Below are positions 1 to 6,491 of a stretch of DNA of 11,891 nt, in pieces. The notes below the pieces were generated by a model. That model did no database searches, was not told where the DNA came from, and saw only the letters and a list, made by a program, of their open reading frames with translations. Position 1 is the first letter of the stretch, and every line of letters starts with the position of its first letter. Location of the stretch: NCBI GenBank assembly GCA_003139735.1, contig PLGA01000241.1:6635-18525 (forward strand), given 5' to 3'. The translations under genes and the position numbers were made by a program. The DNA comes from Bryobacterales bacterium. GTDB taxonomy: Bacteria > Acidobacteriota > Terriglobia > Bryobacterales > Bryobacteraceae.

Positions 1-83
1 TCGCCGCCCCCGCAAATCGGGTTACAATACAAAAGCCGTTCTTTAGCACTGTTTTACTTGCTCGCAAGGGCTTGGGGGCCAGA

Positions 84-389
84 ATGGAAAAACCGGCGCA
101 GAACATACAAGACAGCTTTTTGAATAACGCCCGCAAGGACAAGACTCTCCTCACGATCTATCTCATGAGCGGCGTGAAGCTCTCCGGGAGAATCAAAAGT
201 TTCGATAAGTATTCGCTGATCCTGGAGACCAATAACCAGGAGCAATTGATCTTCAAGCACGCCGTTTCCACAGTGGTGACCCAGAGGGCGCCGCATGCCT
301 ACGCAAGCGGCCCCCCGGCGCCATCCCAGACCGTTGCCCCCGGGGCGGGGCCCAGTGTTTCGGCGCCCCAGGAATCGCCGGAGGCATAA
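84..389 (+). CDS. hfq: RNA chaperone Hfq
   Basis: Hfq forms a hexameric Sm-like ring in the cytoplasm that pairs small RNAs with mRNAs. The 101-residue protein has the typical N-terminal helix (IQDSFLN, residues 8-14), the Sm1 core ([17 protein letters not shown], about 25-41) and the Sm2 signature KHAVSTV (58-64). Lys58 and His59 of the proximal RNA site are kept, but the preceding Tyr of E. coli Hfq is Phe here. The tail from about residue 66 is rich in Pro, Ala and Ser and looks disordered. I chose ATG 84 because a G-rich Shine-Dalgarno stretch (74-78) precedes it and the family N-terminus begins there; a TTG at 72 in the same frame would add four residues. hflX follows after a short gap, as in many bacteria. 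Identity is certain at family level. Confidence 0.95.
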   Translation: MEKPAQNIQDSFLNNARKDKTLLTIYLMSGVKLSGRIKSFDKYSLILETNNQEQLIFKHAVSTVVTQRAPHAYASGPPAPSQTVAPGAGPSVSAPQESPEA

Positions 390-395
390 GACACG
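380..395 (+). promoter_or_regulatory. Ribosome binding site GGAGG of hflX, facing a non-canonical start
   Basis: GGAGG at 380-384, inside the last codons of hfq, is the best Shine-Dalgarno match near hflX. Eight bases downstream, at 393, lies ACG, which continues in frame as ARPDGARERAILVGVEW into HflX. GTG 438 has only a GGTAGG one base away (431-436), which is too close to work well. So the ribosome site argues for initiation near 393. Either an ACG start or an original ATG changed by one base would explain it. Confidence 0.45.
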
Positions 396-437
396 GCACG
401 TCCAGACGGCGCACGAGAACGGGCCATCCTGGTAGGC

Positions 438-1688
438 GTGGAATGGACGGCGCGCGGGCGCACGGCCGCCGTACCGGTGGACGAGTCGCTCGACGAGCTT
501 GCCGAGCTTGCGGCGAGCGCCGGCGCGGAAGTTCTCGACCGGGTGCTTCAGTCGCGTCCGGGTCCGGAAGCGGCCACACTGATTGGCCGGGGCAAAGTGG
601 AAGAGCTGGCGGCCGCGGTCCGCTCCGGCGAGGCCGATTTGGTGGTTTTCGATCGCGACCTTTCTCCCACCCAGCAGCGCAACCTGGAAAAGATCGTCGG
701 CGCGAAAGTCATCGACCGCACGCAACTGATCCTGGATATTTTCGCCTCCCGCGCCCGCACGCGAGAGGGCCGTTTGCAGATTGAGCTGGCCCAGTTGAAT
801 TATCGCTTGCCCCGCCTCGCCGGGCACGGAGTGGAAATGTCGCGCCTGGGCGGCGGCATTGGCACGCGCGGCCCCGGCGAAACCAAATTGGAAACGGATC
901 GCCGCAGGATTGCCCATCGCATCAAGAAGATCGAGGACGACTTGAACGGCGTGCGCGCCGGTCGCGCGCTGCATCGCCGCCGCCGGAACGCCGTCCCGCT
1001 GGCCACGCTGGCGCTGGCCGGGTACACCAATGCCGGGAAATCGACGCTCTTCAATCGCTTGACCCAGGCCGGCGTCATGGTGGATGCGCGCATGTTCGCC
1101 ACGCTCGACCCCACGGTGCGGCCGCTCATGCTGCCTTCGCGCCGCCGGGTGCTGCTGAGCGACACGGTGGGTTTCATTCGCAATCTGCCCACCACGCTGG
1201 TGAAGGCGTTCCGCGCCACGCTGGAAGAGGTAGCGGAGGCCGAGCTGGTGCTGCACGTGGTGGATGTTTCCGCGCCCGCGGCCGCCGAGTACGTGGCTCA
1301 CGTCATGTCGGTACTGGCCGAGATCGGCGCCGCTCAAATCCCGCAAATTCTGGTCATGAACAAGATCGACCGGCTCTCCGGCAGCCCAGCCGATGCCGGC
1401 GCCATGTCGCACCGGTTGCTCGGCGGAGGGCGCCATGTCGCCAGCGCCACGGCAGTTTCGGCGCTCACCGGGGCTGGCATCGACGGGCTATTGCGCGCCA
1501 TCGACGAAGCGCTGCAACTCGACCCCGTGCTGCGGGCCACTTTCCGCCTCTCCAGCGGAGACGGCGCCACGCTGGCGATGCTGCACCAGTTCGGAAGGGT
1601 GCTGGCAACGCGCTACGAGGGAACCCATGTCGAGGTGGAGGCGGAAGTGCCGGAATCGCTCAAACGGCGCTTGGACAGCGCATCGTAG
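438..1688 (+). CDS. hflX: GTPase HflX (ribosome-splitting, heat-shock GTPase)
   Basis: HflX is a GTPase that binds 50S subunits and 70S ribosomes and splits stalled ribosomes. From GTG 438 it has 416 residues. The N-terminal HflX domain shows IGRGKVEEL (49-57), the RARTREGRLQIELAQL block (105-120) and GGGIGTRGPGETKLETDRRR (138-157). The G domain carries G1 GYTNAGKS (195-202), TLDPT (222-226), G3 DTVGF (242-246), G4 NKID (308-311) and SALTG (341-345). The C-terminus ends with a VEVEAEVPESLKRRL-type segment. GTG 438 is only the first canonical start: the conserved first strand RERAILVGV lies upstream in the same frame (417-440). The hfq stop at 387-389 is also in that frame and no ATG, GTG or TTG lies between. 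A GGAGG at 380-384 points to ACG 393 as a possible non-canonical start (431 residues). Function is certain; the 5' end is not. Confidence 0.93.
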   Translation: MEWTARGRTAAVPVDESLDELAELAASAGAEVLDRVLQSRPGPEAATLIGRGKVEELAAAVRSGEADLVVFDRDLSPTQQRNLEKIVGAKVIDRTQLILDIFASRARTREGRLQIELAQLNYRLPRLAGHGVEMSRLGGGIGTRGPGETKLETDRRRIAHRIKKIEDDLNGVRAGRALHRRRRNAVPLATLALAGYTNAGKSTLFNRLTQAGVMVDARMFATLDPTVRPLMLPSRRRVLLSDTVGFIRNLPTTLVKAFRATLEEVAEAELVLHVVDVSAPAAAEYVAHVMSVLAEIGAAQIPQILVMNKIDRLSGSPADAGAMSHRLLGGGRHVASATAVSALTGAGIDGLLRAIDEALQLDPVLRATFRLSSGDGATLAMLHQFGRVLATRYEGTHVEVEAEVPESLKRRLDSAS

Positions 1689-1690
1689 AG

Positions 1691-1711
1691 ATCCACAGTT
1701 CCTGTGGATAA
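1691..1711. other. Perfect palindrome containing a consensus DnaA-box 9-mer
   Basis: Just after the hflX stop, ATCCACAG (1691-1698) and CTGTGGAT (1702-1709) form a perfect 8-bp inverted repeat with a 3-base loop. The right arm plus two bases (1703-1711) is, on the minus strand, the exact DnaA-box consensus TTATCCACA. A second, weaker inverted pair TTAAC...GTTAA lies at 1741-1755. No T-run follows the hairpin on the plus strand, so it is not a textbook intrinsic terminator. It could still stop transcription or be a protein site. A single box does not make an origin. Confidence 0.4.
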
Positions 1712-1876
1712 CCCTGCGGGAAAGGGCCTTTCGGAGAATGTTAACGGATTGTTAAAAAAGGCACTTCCCTCAAATTGAACCAAGCCGCAGCAAGTTGCAT
1801 CAACTCCTTTAGATTGAACACGTTGCCTACGAAGTCCGAAACTCTGCTGCGTGATCAGCCCTGCGGCGCCACCTTC

Positions 1877-1960
1877 CGCCCCGTGCCGGGGCTTGGAATT
1901 CGCTTCGGATTACCAGCGCCCACGCGCTGGGCTAGTTTCTGGCGCCCCTACGGGGCTGGG
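1877..1960. repeat. Dispersed two-hairpin repeat, copy 1
   Basis: The unit starts with hairpin H1 (CGCCCCG-TGC-CGGGGC, from 1877). A spacer with CGCTTCGGAT leads to hairpin H2 CCAGCGC-CCAC-GCGCTGG (1913-1930), then GGCTAGTTTCT and the next H1 GCCCC-TAC-GGGGC from 1943. The H1-to-H1 period is 66 bp. The same order of parts occurs at 4161-4380 and 7931-8031. H2 here uses different bases from the 4161 array but still pairs fully. It sits in a convergent junction. Confidence 0.75.
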
Positions 1961-2067
1961 GCCGATAAACAACCGCCATCGGGACGTTTGATCATGGCAG
2001 CCCAGGCTGCCGTGCTGTATGAGATTTGCAACAGGTAATCGGCCATCGAAGTCTCCTTTCCTTTTGG

Positions 2068-2538
2068 CTACTTTTCGTAAATCAGGATCAGGGTCATGGC
2101 CTTTCCATCGGCGTCCGTACCCTTGGCCGTGGTGGTCATCGTCTTGCCGTCCTTCGAGACCACGGTGCGTCCGCTGGGGCGGTACTTTCCGCTGGTCTGT
2201 TGGGCCTCATAAGTGAACGTATTGGCATCTACCTGCTTGATCGCCATGGTGTCATACGGCGTCCCCACGCCGCTGACCGCAGCGGGCGAGCCATCGTACT
2301 TCGCGGTGTAGCTGGCGTTGATGGCCGTGCCGTCCGTGCGCTCCCCCGTGAGCGTCACCTTGACGCCGCCCGGCACAGCTTCCCGCACCGCGGTGTAGCT
2401 CTTCAAAGGCATTGGCGCCGGGGTGTACTTGGATTTTGCGATGTTGACCTTCCAGACGCCAAGGGAATTGTCGGCGCCCCAGGCGGTCACCGCCGCGATT
2501 GCCAAAACGACCAGAGCCTGTGTGAACATTCTTCGCAT
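2068..2538 (-). CDS. Small secreted protein of unknown function
   Basis: This is a 156-residue protein with a clear signal peptide: MRR, a hydrophobic stretch (about 8-19) and AWGA before the likely cleavage near residue 21. The mature part begins with SLGVWKVNIAKSKY and continues as alternating beta-type segments (YTAVREAVPGGVKVTLTG, TFTYEAQQTSGKY, KTMTTTAKG, KAMTLILIYEK). That looks like a small exported beta-sandwich or lipocalin-like fold. I recognise the style from acidobacterial proteins with a W-x-x-N-x-x-K-S-K-Y start but know no function. The ATG at 2538 is preceded by AGAGGA on the minus strand at a usable distance, and a promoter lies upstream (2581-2609). It is monocistronic, divergent from the sialidase remnant and convergent with hflX. 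Confidence 0.85.
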   Translation of the reverse strand: MRRMFTQALVVLAIAAVTAWGADNSLGVWKVNIAKSKYTPAPMPLKSYTAVREAVPGGVKVTLTGERTDGTAINASYTAKYDGSPAAVSGVGTPYDTMAIKQVDANTFTYEAQQTSGKYRPSGRTVVSKDGKTMTTTAKGTDADGKAMTLILIYEK

Positions 2539-2580
2539 GTGTGATTGTCCTCTTGAGTGTGAGTTAACTGCTGGGGACCG

Positions 2581-2609
2581 ATTCTATCACAGAACGAGGG
2601 GAGTCTTAA
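2581..2609 (-). promoter_or_regulatory. Predicted sigma-70-type promoter of the secreted-protein gene
   Basis: On the minus strand, TTAAGA (2609-2604, 4 of 6 to the -35 consensus) is followed after exactly 17 bases by TAGAAT (2586-2581, 5 of 6 to TATAAT). The predicted transcript start would fall near 2574, giving a leader of about 35 bases with an AGAGGA ribosome site before ATG 2538. No experimental support is available from sequence alone. Confidence 0.45.
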
Positions 2610-2653
2610 CTCCGATCCGACGGCGCCCGCAAGGTGTTACGTTTGTCCATCGG

Positions 2654-3741
2654 ATGAAAACGATTCTGGTTGGCATTTGGCTGGCGGGCGCTCTGACGGC
2701 GGCGCCGATCGCGAAAACGGATCTCTACGTGGGCGGCGAGGGCGGCTATCACACATACCGCATTCCGGCGCTGATTGTGAGCGCCAAGGGCACATTGCTG
2801 GCGTTTTGCGAGGGGCGGCGCAACGGGAGCGGAGACTCGGGAGAGATCGACGTGGTTTTGCGGCGCAGTTTGGACGGCGGCAAGACGTGGCTGCAGCTCC
2901 AGGTGGTGGCGAATGGGGGCGGCGACACCATCGGCAACCCGACGCCGGTTGTGGAACGGAAGACGGGGACCATTTTCCTGCTGCTCACGCGCAATCCCGG
3001 CAGCGTCACGGAGGGACAAATTGTTCAAGGCGCGGCGGCGCAGCGTACGGTCTGGATCATGCACAGCACGGACGACGGCGCAACGTGGTCCAGGTTGGAG
3101 GAAATCACGGCGCAGGTGAGCCGTCCGGACTGGACCTGGTACGCCACCGGTCGGGGAACGGCATACAACTGCGCAGCGGGCGCCTGGTGGCGCCTTGCGA
3201 TCACGACATGCGGGATGGGCGGGGTTACTCGCATGTCATCTACAGCGACGACCGCGGCGCGAGCTGGCGCATCGGCGGCGTGGCGGGAGAGAAGACCAAC
3301 GAATCGGCGGTGGCCGAGTTGAAGAACGGCGACCTGCTGCTCAATATGCGCAACGATCTCGGCAAGAACCGGCGCGCCGTGGAGCGGAGCCGCGATGGCG
3401 GACTTACTTGGGGGCCGCTGGAACTCGATGAGACGCTGGTGGAACCCGTGTGCGAAGGGAGCCTGGTGGCCGCCGCGCCGGCGGGCAGGAAGAGCGACGG
3501 GCGGCTGCTGTTTTCCAATCCCGCGGCCGTCACCCGCACCCACTTGACGGTGCGGTTGAGCAAGGACGATGGGCGTACGTGGGCCGCTTCGCGGCTGGTG
3601 GAGGAAGGGCCATCGGCCTATTCCTCGCTGGCGGTGCTGGGAGATGGGACGGCCGGCCTGCTTTACGAGCGGGGCGACCGGAACCCCTACGAGCGGATTA
3701 CGTTCGTGCATTTCCCCATCGCGTGGGTGGAAGGCAAATAA
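2654..3741 (+). pseudogene. Exo-alpha-sialidase (BNR/Asp-box, GH33-like), frameshifted
   Basis: The gene encodes a secreted sialidase that would release terminal sialic acids from glycans. It starts with signal peptide MKTILVGIWLAGALTAA. The first frame shows the YRIPAL motif (Arg36 of the catalytic Arg triad), FCEGRRN (51-57), the acidic GDSGEID region (60-66) and Asp-boxes SLDGGKTW and STDDGATW. At about 3151-3154 the frame changes: the text reads GGT-CGGGGAACGGC where ATGPGNGIQLRSGRL is expected, so one C or G is missing. The next frame holds NMRNDLGKNRRAVERS (with a further triad Arg), Asp-boxes SDDRGASW, SRDGGLTW and SKDDGRTW, and an ending LYERGDRNPYERITFVHF. Restored length is 362 residues. 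Unrepaired, the product would be 222 residues with a nonsense tail ending at 3322. The loss is next to a GGGG run, so a sequencing error is possible. Confidence 0.88.
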
Positions 3742-3775
3742 CGATGGCAATCTTCGAAGGAATCCTGAGGCGGGG

Positions 3776-4128
3776 CCTTTCCTGTTTCTGCTGGGCCACA
3801 CCGGCTCGCGCGCGGGGCTGGTAGCCGCGCTGGTGGTCTTCGGCGTGGGGAGCGGCTTCTACGACTGCAACACCATGCCCGTGCTGTTCTGCGGAGCACC
3901 GGATACGGCGTCTTCAACTTCGCGGCGTGTCTGGCCGGAGGCCTGGTGGCCGCGCTGGCCGGAGCCTTGAAGGGCTGGCTGGGGCTTGCGGGAGTGTTCG
4001 AGATTGCCGCCGGGATACTGTTTGTGTCGGGACTGATGCTGTTCCGGGTGCGGGGTTCTGTGGCCCGTTATGGCGGAAGAGAGCAGCCCCGCGGCGCGAG
4101 TCCTGGGAGTGGGATTGAGTTGGGGTGA
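3776..4128 (+). pseudogene. C-terminal remnant of an MFS transporter
   Basis: Only the last third or less of a Major Facilitator Superfamily permease is left. One frame reads PFLFLLGHTGSRAGLVAALV, then GVGSGFYDCNTMPVL (to 3886). A second frame resumes at 3889 with LRSTGYGVFNFAACLAGG, two further membrane segments (LVAALAGALKGWLGLAGVFEIAAGILFVSGLMLF) and a basic end, stopping at 4126-4128. The expected link between PVL and LRSTGYG, a Cys-Gln-x-x-x-x-Glu-type stretch of about seven residues, is missing, so roughly 19-22 bases have been deleted and the frame is lost. All N-terminal helices are absent: the sialidase stop is only 34 bases upstream. As a partner of the sialidase it was probably a sialic acid or related sugar permease (inference). 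Confidence 0.75.
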
Positions 4129-4130
4129 CT

Positions 4131-4142
4131 CCCCGCAGGGGC
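4131..4142. repeat. Inverted short hairpin flanking the 67-bp array
   Basis: CCCCGCAGGGG with following CGGCGAAA is the reverse complement of the H1 start TTTCGCCCCCTGCGGGG found in the array just downstream. So the array is preceded by one half-unit in opposite orientation, separated by about 20 bases. It lies directly after the MFS remnant stop and could serve as its terminator stem. Confidence 0.45.
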
Positions 4143-4160
4143 GGCGAAACAACGTTCTTT

Positions 4161-4380
4161 CGCCCCCTGCGGGGGCTTGATCGATTTCGCTGTCCTCCCA
4201 CGGCTCACGCCGTGGGCTAATTTCTTTCGCCCCTTGCGGGGGCTTGATCGATTTTGCTGTTTCCCCACGGCTCACGCCGTGGGCTAATTTCTTTCGCCCC
4301 CTGCGGGGGCTTGATCGATTTCGCTGTTTCCCCACGGCTCACACCGTGGGCTGCTTTGTTTCGCTCCCGCGGAGCTTGGA
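4161..4380. repeat. Tandem array of a 67-bp two-hairpin repeat (three full units plus a partial)
   Basis: Units start at 4161, 4228, 4295 and, degenerate, 4362: an exact 67-bp period. Each unit has H1 GCCCCC-TGC-GGGGGC, a spacer TTGATCGATTTCGCTGT, H2 CCCACGGC-TCAC-GCCGTGGG (first copy 4197-4216) and the tail CTAATTTCTTT. Units 1 and 2 differ at 5 of 67 positions; unit 3 has one change in the H2 stem (GCC to ACC) and a diverged tail; the fourth keeps only a decayed H1. It fills the convergent junction between the MFS remnant and the oxidoreductase gene. The period is not a multiple of three, so the open frames crossing it are not coding. It is not a CRISPR: there are no variable spacers. Confidence 0.9.
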
Positions 4381-4399
4381 GTGGTACGCCCGATGCGGT

Positions 4400-5566
4400 T
4401 TAGCCGACCGTGGTAAATTCGGGGACGGTCACCCAGGCGCGCTTGCGCCAGCTTTCCATTCCCGCCTCGGCCAATTGGACGCCCTTGGCGCCTTCGAGCA
4501 AGCTCCAGCGGAACGGGTCGCCTTTTACCACGTGGCGCAGGAATAGTTCCCACTGGCGCTTGAAGGCGTTGTCGAAGGCATCCTGCTCCGGCACTTTCTG
4601 CCAGCCATCGAAGTAATTCAGGGGACTCTCGATATCGGGGTTCCATATGGGACGCGGGGTCGCGCCATAGGGCTGGATCCAGCAGTGGCGCAGGCCCGCG
4701 ACGGCGCTGCCCTTTTCACCATCCACCTGGAGGGTCAGAAGATCGTCGCGGCGCACACGCACGCACCAGGAAGAATTGAAATGCGCGATGACTCCGCCTT
4801 CGAGTTCGAAGGTGGCGTAGGCGGAATCGTCCGCCGTGCATTCGTAGGGCGCGCCGGCCTCATTCCAACGCTTCGGAATGTGGGTGGCGCCAAGGCAGGA
4901 GACGGCGCGGACGGCGCCAAAGAGGTTGTCGAGCACGTAGCGCCAATGGCAAAGCATGTCGAGGACGATGCCGCCGCCCACCTCCTTGCGGTAGTTCCAG
5001 GACGGGCGCTGCGCGGAGACGGCGCCGCCTTCGAAGACCCAGTAGCCGAACTCGCCGCGAACCGAGAGTATCCGCCCGAAGAAACCGAGGTCCTTCAGAG
5101 TTTTCAGCTTGAGCAAGCCTGGCAGCCACAGTTTATCCTGCACCACGCCGTGCTTCACTCCGGCGCGTTCGGCCAGGCGGAAAAGGTCGAGCGCAGTTGG
5201 AAGACTGTCGCAGACTGGCTTCTCGCAGTAGATGTGCTTTCCGGCCGCGATGGCCTGGCGAACGGCTTCGGCGCGGCGGTCGGTGGTTTGGGCGTCGAAG
5301 TAAATGGGATACGCGGGATCGGCGAGGGCCTTGCCAAGATCGGTGGTCCAGGGCAGGTTGTCGAATTCGGCGGAGATGGCTTCCAGCTTGGACGGGTTCC
5401 GCCCGACGAGCAGCGGCCTGGGCATGATGGCTTCGGAGTCACTCAGTTTGACGCCGCCCTGCCGCATGATGGCGTAGATGGACCGGCGCAGGTGCTGGTT
5501 CAGGCCCATGCGTCCGGTAACGCCGTTCATGACGATGCCAACGGAATGGACGGTTCTTTGGCTCAT
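4400..5566 (-). CDS. Gfo/Idh/MocA family oxidoreductase
   Basis: This is a 388-residue NAD(P)-dependent dehydrogenase of the Gfo/Idh/MocA superfamily, which acts on sugars, polyols or related compounds; the substrate is unknown. The N-terminal Rossmann region has an unusual nucleotide loop GVTGRMG (15-21), closer to the DapB style than to the usual GxGxxG. The family signature KHIYCEKP (110-117) with catalytic-type Lys is intact, and the C-terminal domain has GGGIVLDMLCHWRYVLDNLFG (197-217) with the conserved His. I start at ATG 5566 rather than the in-frame ATG 5593, because 5566 overlaps the cupin stop as ATGA and has GGAG seven bases upstream. The overlap indicates translational coupling in a two-gene operon with the cupin. 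It ends at the 67-bp array. Confidence 0.9.
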   Translation of the reverse strand: MSQRTVHSVGIVMNGVTGRMGLNQHLRRSIYAIMRQGGVKLSDSEAIMPRPLLVGRNPSKLEAISAEFDNLPWTTDLGKALADPAYPIYFDAQTTDRRAEAVRQAIAAGKHIYCEKPVCDSLPTALDLFRLAERAGVKHGVVQDKLWLPGLLKLKTLKDLGFFGRILSVRGEFGYWVFEGGAVSAQRPSWNYRKEVGGGIVLDMLCHWRYVLDNLFGAVRAVSCLGATHIPKRWNEAGAPYECTADDSAYATFELEGGVIAHFNSSWCVRVRRDDLLTLQVDGEKGSAVAGLRHCWIQPYGATPRPIWNPDIESPLNYFDGWQKVPEQDAFDNAFKRQWELFLRHVVKGDPFRWSLLEGAKGVQLAEAGMESWRKRAWVTVPEFTTVG

Positions 5567-6018
5567 GACCGGCTCCGCGGCTTCTCCGTACATTGCGGAT
5601 GCGCGCCGGGCGGCAGCGGAGGAGCTTCGATGCCGGCGCGAGGCAGAGTTCCCTCGAGTTCCTGGCGCCAGTGGGCCACGTCGCCGGCCGGCCCGTAACA
5701 GTAGATCATGCGCATGGGCTTGTCACCAGTGTTGGTCAACTGATGGAACACGGTATGAGGAATATAAACCGCCTGCCCGGCGGTCACGTTCCTGCGCTCC
5801 TCGCCCAGGCACATTTCTCCCGAGCCTTCCACGATGAAGTAGACTTCCTCCTGGTCCTGGTTGTGCCATGGCACCTGGCCGCCGTTTGGCTCGAGGGTCA
5901 CATGACCGATGCAAAAGTGGGTGGCCTGGATGGGGCTGGCGCCCCCGACCAGGTTCTGGGTCTTGCGCCGAGCGGAATAAGTGCGCCCGGGGATTTGAGA
6001 CAGGTCGGCAACGATCAT
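5563..6018 (-). CDS. Cupin domain protein
   Basis: This is a small single-domain cupin of 151 residues from ATG 6018. Motif 1 reads GGQVPWHNQDQEEVYFIVEG: the first His and the Glu are present, but the second His of the usual HxH is Gln. Motif 2, GQAVYIPHTVFHQLTN, keeps the ligand His. The protein probably binds a divalent metal and acts as an isomerase, dioxygenase or sugar-binding protein; nothing fixes the role. I chose ATG 6018 because MIVADLSQIPGRTY fits the family start; a TTG at 6159 would add 47 residues with a Pro-rich, unlikely stretch and would run into the opposite gene starting at 6147. The ribosome site for 6018 is poor (GGGAG lies 14 bases away). It is the first gene of the operon with the oxidoreductase. 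Confidence 0.85.
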   Translation of the reverse strand: MIVADLSQIPGRTYSARRKTQNLVGGASPIQATHFCIGHVTLEPNGGQVPWHNQDQEEVYFIVEGSGEMCLGEERRNVTAGQAVYIPHTVFHQLTNTGDKPMRMIYCYGPAGDVAHWRQELEGTLPRAGIEAPPLPPGAHPQCTEKPRSRS

Positions 6019-6131
6019 GGTGGCGAATGGATCTCCCAAGGAATAGACTACAACGGCGCGAGGGAGCGGGGGTTGGGGCGGCGGCTGCGTGGCAATCCGG
6101 TCGGACGGATGGTCCCATTTCGCAGGCGCGC

Positions 6132-6137
6132 TATACT
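6132..6137 (+). promoter_or_regulatory. Possible -10 box directly before the TA-like pair
   Basis: TATACT (5 of 6 to TATAAT) ends nine bases before ATG 6147, so transcription would begin at or very near the start codon. ATG 6147 has no Shine-Dalgarno sequence, which fits a leaderless message. No convincing -35 hexamer is seen at the right distance, so this is weak. An in-frame GTG at 6168 with AAGG upstream is the alternative start. Confidence 0.3.
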
Positions 6138-6146
6138 TGAAATCGA

Positions 6147-6491
6147 ATGCCCTTAGCAAGGCGCCGCGTGAGGACCCCCGCCACCCTGACAGCGAACGTG
6201 CCTACGGGCATCGTTCAGATTATCGGGGGCCAACGGAAGTTTTTCCTCAGTGAACCGATCAACCTTGACGTGCGCCGGGAATCCGGCCGATGGGTGGTCG
6301 AATACGCTCCCCTCAAGTTGTCTGTGGCTGAGCGCAGCGAGGAAGATGCGTTCGCGGCGTTCGCCGAGATGTTCGAGGTGGTTTGGGAGCACATTGCCGA
6401 AGCTCCGGATCGCGAATTGACCGGGAATGCGCGCGAACTAAAGGCGGCGTTCCATGAGGTTATAGACAGGGTCGAGGACGCTGACACGTGA
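6147..6491 (+). CDS. Small protein, possible HicB-like antitoxin
   Basis: This is a 114-residue protein with no certain family. The middle part, GRWVVEYAPLKLSVAERSEEDAFAAFAEMFEVVWEHIAE, resembles the HicB partial RNase-H-like fold: a beta strand with a substrate-like loop, then SEEDA and an amphipathic helix. The C-terminal part (about 90-114) is helical and acidic. The first 20 residues are basic and may be non-coding if GTG 6168 is the real start. Its stop overlaps the next start as GTGA, so the two proteins are made together. The neighbour looks HicA-like, which supports an antitoxin role. The gene order, antitoxin first, is opposite to the classic hicAB. It could equally be an unrelated conserved protein. 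Confidence 0.7.
   Translation: MPLARRRVRTPATLTANVPTGIVQIIGGQRKFFLSEPINLDVRRESGRWVVEYAPLKLSVAERSEEDAFAAFAEMFEVVWEHIAEAPDRELTGNARELKAAFHEVIDRVEDADT

Larger units (their letters stand above)
1689..2067. other. Gene-free convergent junction between hflX and the secreted-protein gene
   Basis: This 379-base stretch lies between two genes that end towards each other. It holds the palindrome/DnaA-box at 1691-1711 and a hairpin repeat unit at 1877-1960. Short open frames here (for example 1775-2038 and 2019-2216 on the plus strand) have no ribosome site, no recognisable domain and run through the repeat, so I read none of them as genes. The rest (about 1760-1870 and 1965-2040) shows nothing I can name. 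Confidence 0.6.

Noticed and set aside
1..60. TACAAT at 23-28 as the -10 box of hfq
   Set aside because: The matching -35 would fall at or beyond the window edge, so it cannot be judged; hfq may also be read from an upstream gene.
54..1436. 460-codon open frame on the minus strand across hfq and hflX
   Set aside because: It is the antisense shadow of two certain genes in GC-rich DNA; low-complexity Arg/Gly/His-rich translation with no domain.
2423..2653. Upstream start (2423) for the sialidase frame
   Set aside because: The extension runs antisense through the start of the secreted-protein gene, and the signal peptide begins at ATG 2654.
3859..4335. Minus-strand frames encoding repetitive SRGETAKSIKPPQGAKE-like peptides
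   Set aside because: They are translations of the 67-bp hairpin array; the period is not a multiple of three, so the peptide repeat changes frame and is not a protein.
4161..4380. Tandem repeat as a possible CRISPR array
   Set aside because: The units abut with no variable spacers, are themselves double hairpins, and no cas gene is present.
4685..5698. 337-codon open frame on the plus strand
   Set aside because: Antisense to the Gfo/Idh oxidoreductase, whose motifs are clear; no recognisable domain in the plus-strand product.
6019..6159. TTG 6159 as the start of the cupin
   Set aside because: The added 47 residues are Pro-rich without family similarity and would overlap the opposite gene at 6147; the family N-terminus fits ATG 6018.
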